Shown: piece after piece, positions 26,511-36,597 of the stretch | Position numbering within the stretch: position 1 is the first letter of the stretch | How the letters are laid out: the number at the start of each line of letters is the position of its first letter | Translations under genes and position numbers: made by a program | Origin: an uncultured Allomuricauda sp. | Lineage (GTDB): Bacteria > Bacteroidota > Bacteroidia > Flavobacteriales > Flavobacteriaceae | Length of the DNA stretch: 64,000 nt | Direction: 5' to 3' | Assembly: GCF_947501165.1 (NCBI RefSeq) | Contig: NZ_CANMUU010000001.1 | Coordinates: forward strand, 1,054,001-1,118,000 | Notes under the pieces: model-generated | Seen by the model: only the letters and a program-made list of their open reading frames with translations | Told to the model about the DNA's origin: nothing | The model's database searches: none

Positions 26511-29500
26511 ATGAAAAAATTCTACTTGGCCATTGTTGCTGTATTGTTTTCAGCAACGGCTTTTGCACAAGGTGTTACAACTTCCTCCTTAGGAGGTAAG
26601 GTAACGGACAATGCCGGCGAACCTTTACCTGGCGCCACCATTGTTGCTGTTCACACACCATCAGGTACAACGTATGGTGCTGCTACTGATTTTGATGGAT
26701 TCTATCGAATCTCAGGTATGAGAACAGGCGGGCCGTACAAGGTCACTATCTCATACATTGGTTTTAATGATGATGTTAGGGAAAGTGTATTTCTTAACCT
26801 AGGACAATCTGAAAGGATTAGTTCCCAATTACAAGAGTCTGCAACCGCTCTAGACGAAGTAGTTATCACAGCTACCTCTACAGGAGTTTTTGACCCAAGT
26901 AAGACTGGAGCGGAAACCAATGTTTCAAGAGAACAAGTCAATACATTGCCATCTGTTTCACGTAATATTGCCGATTTTGCAAGGTTAACACCTCAAGCTA
27001 GGGTTACAGGAGATGATGTAATCTCTATTAGTGGGCAGAATAACAGATTTAACGCCATCTATATTGATGGTGCGGTGAACAATGATGCCTTTGGACTTGC
27101 TGGAAATGGTACTAACGGGGGGCAAACAGGCGTGAGTCCTATTTCTTTGGATGCAATTGAATCTTTCCAAATCAACGTCGCTCCTTTTGATGTACGTCAA
27201 TCAGGGTTTGCTGGAGGTTCCATCAACGCGATTACAAAATCAGGTACAAACCAATTCCAAGGTTCCGCATATGCTCTATTCAGAAATGAAAACCTTTCAG
27301 GTAAAACTCCATTGGACTTAGTTGGTGATAGTGGTGAAAGAGAAAAACTGGATGAGTTTACAGGAAATACTTATGGCGTAAGACTTGGGGGACCTTTGGT
27401 TAAAGACAAAGTATTCTTTTTTATCAATTATGAAAGACAAGAAGTAGAAACTCCACAACCATTTGACATTTCTACGTACAGAGGTGATGCTACAGAGGCT
27501 GACCTAAACGGTTTATCCAGCTTTTTGGTAAATAACTTTGGTTACGATCCTGGAACTTTTGCTAATAGTTTAGCATCCCTTACAAGTGATAAGTTGATTG
27601 CCAAGCTGGATTGGAACATCAATGAAACAAACAAACTATCCTTAAAACATAGTTATGTAAAGGCTGTTGAATTCGATGCTGCAGCTTCAAATACAGGTAG
27701 AATCAATTTCTTGAACAGGTCTATTAACTTTGAGTCAATTACCAATTCTACTTCACTTGAATTGAACTCACAGATAGGGAGTAACATGTCTAACAACTTT
27801 ATCCTTGGTTATACAAGGGTGCGTGATGATAGAGATCCTTTTGGAGACCCCTTCCCTTCCGTACAAATTTTTGATGCAGCAGGTACTTCCATATTCTTTG
27901 GTTCTGAGCCATTCTCAACTGCGAATGTGTTAGATCAAGATGTAATTACAATTACCAACAACTTTAATATATATTCCGGACGCCACACCATTACTTTGGG
28001 TACGAACAATGAGTTTACTTCCGTAAGAAACGTATTCTTCCGTCAGAACTTTGGAGACTACAGATTTAGTAGTCTTGATGACTTCTTAGATGGTGAATTG
28101 GCCAATAGATATCGTCATGGATACTCTTTGATTGGTGGTTTTGGTGATGACTCTGAAGGTGCCGCGGAGTTTAATTTGTTCCAATTGGGACTTTATGCTC
28201 AAGATGAAGTGGATATAACAGATAATTTAAAAGTTTCTGTAGGTGTTCGTATTGATATTCCATATTGGGAAGATGGAAGAGTAAACGATGATTTTAATAA
28301 CAGGACTATTCCTTTGTTAGAGGCCGCTGGGAAAGACTTGGAAGGCGCTAGAGTGGGTCAGGGAATCGACCCAAGTATTCACCTTTCACCAAGAGTTGGA
28401 TTCAACTGGGACGTAAATGGAGATCGTTCTACCCAAATTAGAGGGGGTCTGGGTATCTTTACTTCACGTGTTCCATTGGTATGGCCTGGTGGTCAATATA
28501 CCAATAACGGGGTTTCCACCGGTTTTCTCCAACGTACAGGAGATGTGGTTCCAACCTTTAATCCAGATCCGCTTACGCAGCTACAAGACCCTCCTCAAGG
28601 TTCAGGTTCTGTAGGGGGGCAAGTAGATTTGTTTGCAAAGGATTTCCAATTGCCACAGGTGTTCAAAACCAACATCGCTGTGGATCAACGCCTTCCTTGG
28701 GATTTGGTGTTCTCCGCTGATTTCATTTGGAATGATAACGTAAACACTGTTTTCTATGAAAACATTAACCTTCCAAATCCAGGATTTTTAACAACTGGTG
28801 CCGGTTCTAGGCCCAACTACGATTTTGGAAGAATTGATCCTACCTATGATGCAGTTTACTTAGGTACCAATACCAGCGAAGGAAGCTCATACAATATTGT
28901 GGGAACCTTGAGCAGAAATTTTTATGGGTCCAAAATTGACGCAGCAGCATCAGTTTCTTATTCCTATGGTGATTCTGACGGTATTTTTGATGGAACCTCT
29001 TCCCAGAACAGTTCTCAATGGAGAAACTTGGAGACCGTTAATGGTTCCAACAGACCTGACTTGTCAACTTCTGACTTTTCTCCAGGTCATAGAATCATTG
29101 CCAACTCTACGCTTACTTTCAAGTGGAATGACAACCTAAAGACAAGATTGGGATTGTTCTATGAAGGTGCTGAGGGTACTCCGTTTAGCTATGTGTACAA
29201 CGGTAGTGGTCTTTTAGAGGATACAGGTAGTTTCTCAGCATTGATCTATGTTCCTGCCAATGAGGCTGAAGCACAGTTGGTTGATTCTGATGATTTGACT
29301 GCTGCAGAACAGTGGCAGGCGTTGAACGCTGTTATTGAGGGGGATGAGTACTTAAGAAGCAGAAGAGGTCAATTTGCGGAAAGAAATGCAGATAGAACGG
29401 ATTGGACTCACATTATTGACTTGAAATTCGCTCAAGAATTTGGAATCAAGTTTGGTGAGAACACTCATAAGCTCGAGCTGACCGCAGACATCTTTAACTT

Positions 29501-29714
29501 TACCAACTTGTTGAACAAAGAATGGGGGGTAAGAACCTTTACCAACTTCAACCAAGTACAGTTGTTGAATTTTGAACAATTTGCAGCAGATGGAACAACT
29601 CCAGAGTTTACTTTCGAACCTGGTGTTGAGGATACCAAAAACATTATTGACGATGCTGGATTGCAATCTTCAAGATGGCAAATGCAGTTGGGAATTCGAT
29701 ATAGTTTCAACTAA
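26511..29714 (+). CDS. Oar-like TonB-dependent receptor with carboxypeptidase-regulatory domain
   Basis: A 1067-residue outer-membrane protein. Signal peptide (ATAFAQ), a carboxypeptidase-regulatory-like domain (residues 25-110, LGGKVTDNAGEPLPGATI and ATDFDGFYRISGM), plug with ETNVSREQVNTLPSVSRNI and INAITKSGTNQFQG, then a long barrel ending GIRYSFN. This arrangement is that of the Oar/OmpA-like TonB receptors, often among the most abundant outer-membrane proteins of flavobacteria. No SusD-like partner is adjacent, so the substrate is unknown. It is monocistronic, with a clear terminator 26 bases after the stop. Its DNA is unusually repeat-poor and even in codon use, consistent with high expression, but that is an impression. 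Confidence 0.9.
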   Translation: MKKFYLAIVAVLFSATAFAQGVTTSSLGGKVTDNAGEPLPGATIVAVHTPSGTTYGAATDFDGFYRISGMRTGGPYKVTISYIGFNDDVRESVFLNLGQSERISSQLQESATALDEVVITATSTGVFDPSKTGAETNVSREQVNTLPSVSRNIADFARLTPQARVTGDDVISISGQNNRFNAIYIDGAVNNDAFGLAGNGTNGGQTGVSPISLDAIESFQINVAPFDVRQSGFAGGSINAITKSGTNQFQGSAYALFRNENLSGKTPLDLVGDSGEREKLDEFTGNTYGVRLGGPLVKDKVFFFINYERQEVETPQPFDISTYRGDATEADLNGLSSFLVNNFGYDPGTFANSLASLTSDKLIAKLDWNINETNKLSLKHSYVKAVEFDAAASNTGRINFLNRSINFESITNSTSLELNSQIGSNMSNNFILGYTRVRDDRDPFGDPFPSVQIFDAAGTSIFFGSEPFSTANVLDQDVITITNNFNIYSGRHTITLGTNNEFTSVRNVFFRQNFGDYRFSSLDDFLDGELANRYRHGYSLIGGFGDDSEGAAEFNLFQLGLYAQDEVDITDNLKVSVGVRIDIPYWEDGRVNDDFNNRTIPLLEAAGKDLEGARVGQGIDPSIHLSPRVGFNWDVNGDRSTQIRGGLGIFTSRVPLVWPGGQYTNNGVSTGFLQRTGDVVPTFNPDPLTQLQDPPQGSGSVGGQVDLFAKDFQLPQVFKTNIAVDQRLPWDLVFSADFIWNDNVNTVFYENINLPNPGFLTTGAGSRPNYDFGRIDPTYDAVYLGTNTSEGSSYNIVGTLSRNFYGSKIDAAASVSYSYGDSDGIFDGTSSQNSSQWRNLETVNGSNRPDLSTSDFSPGHRIIANSTLTFKWNDNLKTRLGLFYEGAEGTPFSYVYNGSGLLEDTGSFSALIYVPANEAEAQLVDSDDLTAAEQWQALNAVIEGDEYLRSRRGQFAERNADRTDWTHIIDLKFAQEFGIKFGENTHKLELTADIFNFTNLLNKEWGVRTFTNFNQVQLLNFEQFAADGTTPEFTFEPGVEDTKNIIDDAGLQSSRWQMQLGIRYSFN

Positions 29715-29740
29715 GCGATCAATAGATAGTTAATTTCAGG

Positions 29741-29766
29741 ACCCCGCCTTTAGGCGGGGTTTTTTA
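29741..29766 (+). terminator. Rho-independent terminator of the Oar-like receptor gene
   Basis: A perfect 8-bp GC-rich stem (ACCCCGCC, TTTA loop, GGCGGGGT) runs straight into a T tract. Confidence 0.92.
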
Positions 29767-29804
29767 TTCACAAAATCATTAATTTTAGGCAAACTAATTT
29801 AACC

Positions 29805-30242
29805 ATGGAAATTCTTCAAAACCTGCACTCGTACTTTGCGTATATCGTTCTGGCTGTTCTTGTCCTCGCTGTTTTCAACGCCTTGAGTGGCTGGCTTGGA
29901 AAACGGGATTTTACCATGCACAAAGACTTGCGTGTTAGTCTTTTTGCACTAATATTGAGCCATATTCAATTGGTGGTAGGGCTTATCGTTTATTTTGTGT
30001 CGGCCAATGGGTTTAAAGCTATTCAAACCTTGGGTATGGGAGGATTGAACGCTCCTGCGCGTTTGCTGGCTTTGGAACATCCTGTTACTAATATCTTAGC
30101 GATTGTATTGATTACCATTGGCTGGTCTCGCCATAAGCGCTTGATGGAGAGCGATAAAAAGTTCAAGACCATTGCTATTTTCTATGGCTTGGGCCTAATT
30201 CTTATCCTTTCTCGTATACCTTGGAGGCAATGGTTTGCGTAA
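29805..30242 (+). CDS. Small four-helix membrane protein, cytochrome b-like
   Basis: A 145-residue protein with four hydrophobic helices (roughly residues 12-30, 45-66, 88-106 and 122-140). Histidines lie in the first helix (LHSYFAYIV), the second (LSHIQLVVG) and the third (ALEHPVTNILA), with another in WSRHKRL. Paired histidines in helices suggest a heme-binding cytochrome b-like membrane protein; such genes are common in Bacteroidota and uncharacterised. Heme binding is inferred. It is convergent with the following lipoprotein gene, separated by 14 bases. Confidence 0.7.
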   Translation: MEILQNLHSYFAYIVLAVLVLAVFNALSGWLGKRDFTMHKDLRVSLFALILSHIQLVVGLIVYFVSANGFKAIQTLGMGGLNAPARLLALEHPVTNILAIVLITIGWSRHKRLMESDKKFKTIAIFYGLGLILILSRIPWRQWFA

Positions 30243-30256
30243 AGGATAAAAAGGAG

Positions 30257-30727
30257 TTACTCCCTTACAACCCGCATTCGGGCGTCACCAGCGGAATCAA
30301 AATCTACGGAAAGTACCTGTTCTATCCCGTTGTAAAGGGCAGAATTTGGTGTATAAGTGCTAAATCCACATTCTCCTTCGTTCAAGGATAAGTCTACAAT
30401 AAGGGTGTCGGTTACTTGGTCGTTTAAATTAATAAGCCATGTGGTTTCACCACCATCGCCCAAAAAATTCAAGGTAATCAAGTCTTCAAGACCATCTACC
30501 TCGGTAAAAACAACTCCTGTTATAAGAAAACCATTAAATTCCGCCGTAATGCCGTTTGCGGGAAATGTTCCATTTTCAATAAGATTGTTCCCTTCATCAT
30601 CCACAAGTTCAATAAATAGGGACTGTACAATTGGGTCTATTATCACCCCAGAACATGGGTCATCATCATTTCCTCCGCATGAAAGACATAGGATACAGAG
30701 TAGTAAAGCAAATAACTGTTTTTTCAT
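30257..30727 (-). CDS. Hypothetical small lipoprotein
   Basis: A 156-residue lipoprotein with lipobox CLSC followed by the Gly-Asn-Asp-Asp spacer typical of Bacteroidota exported lipoproteins. The rest is predicted beta structure with no family I recognise. It lies downstream of the EEP nuclease gene on the same strand (gap 54 bases) and could be co-transcribed with it, which would make it part of that locus. This is position-based only. Confidence 0.7.
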   Translation of the reverse strand: MKKQLFALLLCILCLSCGGNDDDPCSGVIIDPIVQSLFIELVDDEGNNLIENGTFPANGITAEFNGFLITGVVFTEVDGLEDLITLNFLGDGGETTWLINLNDQVTDTLIVDLSLNEGECGFSTYTPNSALYNGIEQVLSVDFDSAGDARMRVVRE

Positions 30728-30781
30728 TGGATTGATTTATTGGTAGGATATCAAAAAATCACTTAGGTTGCCTGTAAACGG

Positions 30782-31819
30782 TTAATTTTTATATTCTTTT
30801 AGCAATAGAAGATACACTGGAAAATGGTCGCTATACCCACCTTGATATGTAGTACCTGCATATGTTCTAAATGGATAACCTGAATATTTTCCATTCGATG
30901 TACGCAGATAGTCTGGAACATAGATTGCAGCATACCACAAAAAATAACCCTTGTCTTTTCGAGTTAGATTTGAACTGACAAAGAATTGATCAAAAAGATT
31001 CCATTTGTCACGATACGCTAAAGACCCAATTCCTTTTTTATACAATTTCTCCATAGGGTTGAACAGGTCCATACTATCTAAGGCATTTAGACTGCCTTTA
31101 GTTTTTAGTACTTTTTTGAAGCTATCGTTTTTGGGGTCGTCGTTAAAATCTCCCATGCTGATGATTTTGGCATTAGCATCCAAGTTTTGAATGGAATCTA
31201 TGATTTTCTTGTTTAATTGCGCAGCTCTAAGTCGATTGGGCCTGCTTTTTTGTTCGCCTCCTCTTCTTGATGGCCAATGGTTGACCAAAAAATAAACGGG
31301 TTCATCATCTAAAATACCACTTACCACCAACTGATCACGTGTATAGTTACGCTCATCAAATTCATCCAATAAAATTAGGCGATGACTAACAAATGAGGTG
31401 GGAGTAAAAGAGCGTTTTTTGTAAAGTAGGGCAACATCAATTCCACGCTCGTCCGGAGAAGGAAAATGAATAATACCATAGTCTTGTGACAATAAATTGG
31501 GATGTTCGATAAGATCAATGAGAACGTCCCTATTCTCAACTTCACATAGTCCAATAATATCAGGAGCAGAATCGGTTTTTTCCTTTCCAATTTCAGAAAG
31601 CACTCTGGATATATGCTCTATTTTTCTATTGTATCTGACCTTATTCCATTTGTAGCTTCCATTTGGTGTACGTTCATCATCAAAAATTAAGGTATCATTC
31701 TTAATGTCAAATAGGTTTTCAACATTATAAAAAGCAACACATTTTATTTTGTATTGTGTGGTTTGTTGGCAGAAAACGAAAATGGGGATAAGTAGGAAAA
31801 ATAGATTTCTAAGAAACAT
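30782..31819 (-). CDS. Secreted endonuclease/exonuclease/phosphatase (EEP) family nuclease
   Basis: A 345-residue EEP-fold enzyme with a signal peptide (LFFLLIPIFVFCQQ). The conserved catalytic motifs appear in order: CVAFYNVENLFD (Asn), GLCEVENRDVL (Glu), VNHWPSRRGG (His), SMGDFNDDP (Asp/Asn) and YSDHFPV (Asp-His). All metal and catalytic residues of the DNase I/exonuclease III superfamily are kept, so a phosphodiesterase is likely. Many secreted members are DNases; others cut phospholipids or inositol phosphates. ATG 31819 gives the signal peptide; the upstream in-frame start at 31843 does not. It is divergent from the TonB receptor at 31925. Confidence 0.88.
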   Translation of the reverse strand: MFLRNLFFLLIPIFVFCQQTTQYKIKCVAFYNVENLFDIKNDTLIFDDERTPNGSYKWNKVRYNRKIEHISRVLSEIGKEKTDSAPDIIGLCEVENRDVLIDLIEHPNLLSQDYGIIHFPSPDERGIDVALLYKKRSFTPTSFVSHRLILLDEFDERNYTRDQLVVSGILDDEPVYFLVNHWPSRRGGEQKSRPNRLRAAQLNKKIIDSIQNLDANAKIISMGDFNDDPKNDSFKKVLKTKGSLNALDSMDLFNPMEKLYKKGIGSLAYRDKWNLFDQFFVSSNLTRKDKGYFLWYAAIYVPDYLRTSNGKYSGYPFRTYAGTTYQGGYSDHFPVYLLLLKEYKN

Positions 31820-31924
31820 AATTTTAGACTTGGGATTTTGCAAATAAACAAAATTGTTTATTTTTCCTACTCATAAGAAAGACAGCAACCTCAGCTTTTA
31901 TCAAATTAACCTACATTTTTAGCT

Positions 31925-34660
31925 ATGAGATTTGCTTTATTTCTCATGGTATTCTGTTTTAACGCGAAAAACTTCGGGCAGCAGAATGCCATAATTTCGG
32001 GTAGAATTGTTCATGAACGTACTTTAAATCCAATTTCTGAAGGAGCCATTTTATTGGAAGGCTCATCCAAAACAACATTTTCAAATCAACAAGGGATATT
32101 TGAACTATCCACCAGTGTTCAAGGAGAACATATTCTTGCAATTACTGCTCTAGGGTATTACAGTAAACGAATCCCAATAACAATTGAAGGTGATGTAAAC
32201 CTAGGTGACATTTATTTAGGATACGATATAACCTCGGATAAGGAGGACAATCTAATTTCACTCACGGATGGAGAACTAACTTCCGAAGAGGTTTTCTCAG
32301 TTTCATCGGGTTTGCTACAGTCTACAAAAGATGTTTTTCTTAGAAGAGCAGCTTTTGACTTTGGCCAAGTATTCTTTAGAGTAAGAGGATATGACTCAAG
32401 AAACGGAATATTGATGTTGAATGGAGTTCCAATGAACAAACCAGATAATGGAAGACCACAATGGAACAACTGGGGCGGATTAAATGATGTGACCAGAAAT
32501 CAAGAGTTTACTAACGGACTTACATTAAATGCCAACACATTTGGAGGAATCCTAGGCAATACAAACATCAACCTGAAACCTTCTGAATTTAGGGAAGGTA
32601 TCCGCATATCTTCCTCGCTGACGAACAGAACGTATAGGGGAAGAATAATGGCCACCTATAATTCCGGTCTGCAAAAAAATGGATTGGCCTACTCTGTGTC
32701 TGGTTCGAGAAGATGGTCTCAAGAAGGTTATGTGCAAGGCACCTTGTATGATGCATATTCTTTTTTCGGTGCCGTAGAGTATCATTTGAATGAGAATAAT
32801 TCAGTTACATTGGCTACCATCTTGGCCAAAAATAGAAGAGGGCGTTCCTCTGCCGTTACCGAAGAGGTATTCAATCTGATGGGAAACACATACAATCCCT
32901 ATTGGGGCAATCAAAATGGGGAGATAAGAAATTCAAGACAATCCAACATCTTTGAGCCGATAGTTCTTTTTAACTATCAATGGAATACCCAAAAAACGAA
33001 AACTAATTTTGGAGTAGTCTATCAATTTGGGACCAATGCCCGTAGCAGGCTTGGTTTTTATAACGTTACCAACCCGGACCCCACATATTATAGGTATTTG
33101 CCCAGTTATTATTTAAATAGGCCACTTGGAGCGGATTTTATGAATGCCGATTTGGCTCGAGAAGGTTTTCTTGGAAACCCCCAAATGAATTGGGATAGCT
33201 TGTATCAAGCAAATACAAATGAAACCAATGAAGGTAAGGCGGCCTATGTCCTATATGACGATGTGATTGAAGAAAGCTCAATAAGTGCTGCGGGTTCTTT
33301 GAACTATGAAATCAGTGATTTGATTGCATTGAGTACCGGGGGACATTTCAAAACAAGCCAAAACCAAAACTTTGCAAGGATAGAAGATTTACTAGGAGCA
33401 CAGTTTCACAAGGATATTGATACATTTTCTAATACACTTAATGATGTGCTTGGTAATCAGGATAAAGTTGAAGGAGATAGGTTTAATTATAACTATGAAA
33501 CTAAAACTTCTGAAATGGGGGCATTTGCACAGCTTAGCCTTACAACTAAAAAAGCTACTGGTTTTCTGTCGGCTTCATACAAAACCTCCAAATTCGGAAG
33601 GGTGGGGTTGTTTCAGAATGAACGATTTTCAGAAAGCTCTTTGGGCGAAAGTCCTGAAGTTTTGTTCAGCACTACGTCCTTAAAGGGTGGAGCAACTTAT
33701 TTTATATCAGGAAGACACTGGATTACCATCAATGGAGGTTTAATACAAAGGCCACCTGTTTTACAAAATCTATTTATTAATCCTAGGGAGAACAATGACA
33801 TAGTACCCAACGCGAGTGCTGAGGACCTCGCCACTCTAGAGGTAAACTATTTTGGAAGGTTGTCAGATTTGAGCCTTAGACTCACTGCATTTTACACCCG
33901 GTTCATGAATACCACAGACGTTAATTTCTTTTTTGTGGATTCAGGATTTGGATCTGATTTTGTTCAAGAAGTAATTACTGGGTTGGACAGGCTTCATAAA
34001 GGTATTGAGCTAGGACTTGAATATGAGGTATCCACGGCGGTGAAATTGTCTTTAGTAGGTAATCTGGGTGATTATCGCTTTGCCAGCGACCCTTTTGTGC
34101 AAATTAATTTTGATACTGCTGGCGCCGAAGAAGACCTTATTGATCCTGGAGGAAATATAGACTTAGGGATTTCCAACATTAAAAATCTTAGGGTTGCGCA
34201 AGGACCTCAAACAGCTCTTTCGTTGGGAGTTGAATACAGAGACCCAAAATATTGGTGGTTGGGAGCGAAAACAAACCATTTGGGTAACAACTACATAAAC
34301 ATTTCTTCCATTACCCGAACAGCAAGTTTTATCCTAGACCCTGAAACAGGAAATCCATTTCCAGAGGCCACTGAAGCAAACGTAGCCCAATTGTTACGAC
34401 AGGAAAAACTGGAAGATGTATACTTATTGAATTTGGTTGGGGGCAAATCATGGTTACATAAAGGAAAATATATAAGTGTATTTGCCAGTGTAAACAATCT
34501 TTTTGATACGGTTTTTAGAACCGGAGGATATGAACAAAGTCGAAATGGAAATTATGGACAGTTAAGACAGGATACCCTTAGTGGGTCACCTTCATTTGGC
34601 CCAAAATACTGGTACGGTTTCGGAAGAACGTATTTTTTGAATTTGGCTGTAAACTTTTAA
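31925..34660 (+). CDS. TonB-dependent receptor next to nuclease and lamin-tail lipoprotein
   Basis: A 911-residue receptor: signal peptide ending NFGQQ, a carboxypeptidase-regulatory-like domain (residues 20-95, ISGRIVHERTLNPISEGAI), plug, and a barrel ending LNLAVNF. The plug contains RVRGYDSRNGILMLNGVPMN, a variant of the usual plug sequence. It is 3 bases upstream of the DUF5689/lamin-tail lipoprotein, the spacing seen for SusC/SusD-type receptor-lipoprotein pairs, and divergent from a secreted EEP nuclease. I infer uptake of a nucleic-acid product or phosphate-rich compound; direct evidence is absent. Confidence 0.88.
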   Translation: MRFALFLMVFCFNAKNFGQQNAIISGRIVHERTLNPISEGAILLEGSSKTTFSNQQGIFELSTSVQGEHILAITALGYYSKRIPITIEGDVNLGDIYLGYDITSDKEDNLISLTDGELTSEEVFSVSSGLLQSTKDVFLRRAAFDFGQVFFRVRGYDSRNGILMLNGVPMNKPDNGRPQWNNWGGLNDVTRNQEFTNGLTLNANTFGGILGNTNINLKPSEFREGIRISSSLTNRTYRGRIMATYNSGLQKNGLAYSVSGSRRWSQEGYVQGTLYDAYSFFGAVEYHLNENNSVTLATILAKNRRGRSSAVTEEVFNLMGNTYNPYWGNQNGEIRNSRQSNIFEPIVLFNYQWNTQKTKTNFGVVYQFGTNARSRLGFYNVTNPDPTYYRYLPSYYLNRPLGADFMNADLAREGFLGNPQMNWDSLYQANTNETNEGKAAYVLYDDVIEESSISAAGSLNYEISDLIALSTGGHFKTSQNQNFARIEDLLGAQFHKDIDTFSNTLNDVLGNQDKVEGDRFNYNYETKTSEMGAFAQLSLTTKKATGFLSASYKTSKFGRVGLFQNERFSESSLGESPEVLFSTTSLKGGATYFISGRHWITINGGLIQRPPVLQNLFINPRENNDIVPNASAEDLATLEVNYFGRLSDLSLRLTAFYTRFMNTTDVNFFFVDSGFGSDFVQEVITGLDRLHKGIELGLEYEVSTAVKLSLVGNLGDYRFASDPFVQINFDTAGAEEDLIDPGGNIDLGISNIKNLRVAQGPQTALSLGVEYRDPKYWWLGAKTNHLGNNYINISSITRTASFILDPETGNPFPEATEANVAQLLRQEKLEDVYLLNLVGGKSWLHKGKYISVFASVNNLFDTVFRTGGYEQSRNGNYGQLRQDTLSGSPSFGPKYWYGFGRTYFLNLAVNF

Positions 34661-34663
34661 AAA

Positions 34664-36025
34664 ATGAAGTTCAAATTACTAGTTAGAAATACACTGTTTA
34701 GTGTTTTGTTTTTGAGCCTTTCCTGTGTTAATACAAATTTTGATGGACCTGCTTCAGACTGTATCAATAATATTGATGATGTTATCTCCTTTGCCGAATT
34801 GGAACAAATATATCAAGATGAGGTAATTCAAATACAGGAAGATTTATATATTGAAGGGTATGTGATTTCCTCCGATGTGGCAGGTAATTTTTTTAACGTA
34901 TTGCATATTCAAGACCACCCAACAAATCCTTCTCAAGGACTTCAATTCGAAATTGACCTCAGGGAATCCTATTTGTTCTATGATGTTGGAAGTAAAGTTC
35001 GAATTCACCTGAAGGGGCTTTATTTGGGAAAGAGCAACGACTTACTAAGACTGGGAGGAACTTTTACTGCCTTTGGCAATGTGTCCGTGGGAAGGTTGCC
35101 CACACTGAAAATACCAGAGCATGTTTTTGAAGTATGTGATGCGGAAAGTTTGCAACCCGTTTTGACCACTATTCAGGAGCTTTCCCAGATTCCGGAGGGA
35201 GTTCTTATCCAACTTAACAATATTGAAGTGGTCGATGAAGAATTGGAAAACACCTATGCAGAACCACGCGAAGAAACCCTGCGGACCTTACAAAACTGTG
35301 ACGAGTTGCAGGTATTATTACGCAACAGTGGATTTGCAGATTTTCAAGCCGAAAGTTTGCCTCAAGAAAATGGGAGCATTACTGGTGTCCTATTAAACGA
35401 GGGCAACGATTTACAAATTGTAATACGAAGTTTAGAGGATATTCAGTTTTCAAGCGAAAGATGCCCAGAAATTATAACGGAATTCACATCCAATCAAATT
35501 TTTATCTCAGAGCTAGCAGACCCTGATAATAATTCAGGAGCAAGATTTGTTGAGCTTTATAATTCAAGTACAGAACCACTGGACTTAAATCTTTGGAGTT
35601 TGAGACGCTATACCAATGATAATACAGAGGTGAGTTCAACCATTGATTTGTCTGGGGTTATCATTTACGGAGAGAGTACTTTGGTCATATCACCCAATCC
35701 GTCCGAATTTGAATTGGTCTACGGCTTCCCTCCGGATATTGAAGTGTCTACAAACAGCCCTGCGGATTCCAATGGGGATGATAACTTGGAGCTGGTGGAC
35801 CCCTTTGGAGCAGTGATAGATGTTTTTGGAATTATAGGAGAAGACGGCTCTGGCACAAACCATGAATTTGAGGATGGACGTGCTTTTAGAAACTTAGAAG
35901 TGGTTCAGGGAAATTCAGCCTACACATTTTCCGAATGGACCATTTTTAACGATACGGGAGAAGCAGGAACCATTCAACAGCCTCAAAATGCACCAGAGGA
36001 TTTTACGCCAGGAATAAGGGAATAA
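34664..36025 (+). CDS. DUF5689 plus lamin-tail domain lipoprotein
   Basis: A 453-residue lipoprotein (lipobox LSLSC). Residues about 25-265 form a DUF5689-like region with OB-fold features: DLYIEGYVISSDVAGNFFNVLHIQD resembles the nucleic-acid-binding OB folds of secreted nucleases. Residues about 275-450 are a lamin-tail domain, with FISELADPDNNSGARFVELYNSS and LDLNLWSLRRY. Large extracellular nucleases such as ExeM combine lamin-tail, OB-like and EEP parts in one chain. Here the binding parts are on this surface lipoprotein while the EEP enzyme is encoded divergently. It probably acts as the capture partner of the adjacent receptor (inferred). Confidence 0.82.
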   Translation: MKFKLLVRNTLFSVLFLSLSCVNTNFDGPASDCINNIDDVISFAELEQIYQDEVIQIQEDLYIEGYVISSDVAGNFFNVLHIQDHPTNPSQGLQFEIDLRESYLFYDVGSKVRIHLKGLYLGKSNDLLRLGGTFTAFGNVSVGRLPTLKIPEHVFEVCDAESLQPVLTTIQELSQIPEGVLIQLNNIEVVDEELENTYAEPREETLRTLQNCDELQVLLRNSGFADFQAESLPQENGSITGVLLNEGNDLQIVIRSLEDIQFSSERCPEIITEFTSNQIFISELADPDNNSGARFVELYNSSTEPLDLNLWSLRRYTNDNTEVSSTIDLSGVIIYGESTLVISPNPSEFELVYGFPPDIEVSTNSPADSNGDDNLELVDPFGAVIDVFGIIGEDGSGTNHEFEDGRAFRNLEVVQGNSAYTFSEWTIFNDTGEAGTIQQPQNAPEDFTPGIRE

Positions 36026-36026
36026 A

Positions 36027-36560
36027 TTAAAACGGTTTATACCCAAACTTTTGTCCGCCAACCGAAGCATCGGCCATAAGACCTGCTTTGGGCAAAGCAA
36101 AAACGGCCACACCTTCTTTGTATTTGGCATTGGCGGCAATCCCAGATTTTAATGCCACTGCGGAAGCTTCTGCTGAGAATTGAAATTTCCCTTCCTTAAA
36201 GCGGTCCAAATCCACGGAGGTTTCGAAAAAGATAACCTCAATTATGGCTTGCCCACCCGCTTGTAGGCCCACATTCAGTTTTTTAAGATTGGCCATACCA
36301 ATCATTTCTCCATCCTCATATACCACTCCGTTACCGGAAGCACCTCCAATAATAAAACCTCCTTTGCCCACATTTGGGAACAGTACATAGCCCGCAGAAT
36401 TGTCAAAAAAACGCTGTAGGCCTGAATCGGCTTTCAATAAGGTCTTTTTAGCTTTTTTGGCATCGTTTATAATTTTCCGGTCCTTTTTCGATTGGGCATT
36501 TATCCCAGTGGAAAACATGGAAACAAGCAATGCTAGGGTTAAAACTTTAAAGATTCTCAT
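36027..36560 (-). CDS. SYLF (Ysc84-type) lipid-binding domain protein
   Basis: A 177-residue secreted protein: signal peptide (LTLALLVSMFSTGINAQ) and a SYLF domain with GYVLFPNVGKGGFIIGGASGNG, GLQAGGQAIIEVIFFET and a C-terminal AVFALPKAGLMADASVGGQKF. In eukaryotes SYLF domains bind phosphoinositides; bacterial versions are exported and uncharacterised. ATG 36560 is used because the longer frame to 36629 would add a segment covering a terminator. It is convergent with the lamin-tail gene, with only one base between stops. Confidence 0.85.
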   Translation of the reverse strand: MRIFKVLTLALLVSMFSTGINAQSKKDRKIINDAKKAKKTLLKADSGLQRFFDNSAGYVLFPNVGKGGFIIGGASGNGVVYEDGEMIGMANLKKLNVGLQAGGQAIIEVIFFETSVDLDRFKEGKFQFSAEASAVALKSGIAANAKYKEGVAVFALPKAGLMADASVGGQKFGYKPF

Positions 36561-36597
36561 CACAAATGTTTTATGTATTGGAACGAAAGTAAAAAAT

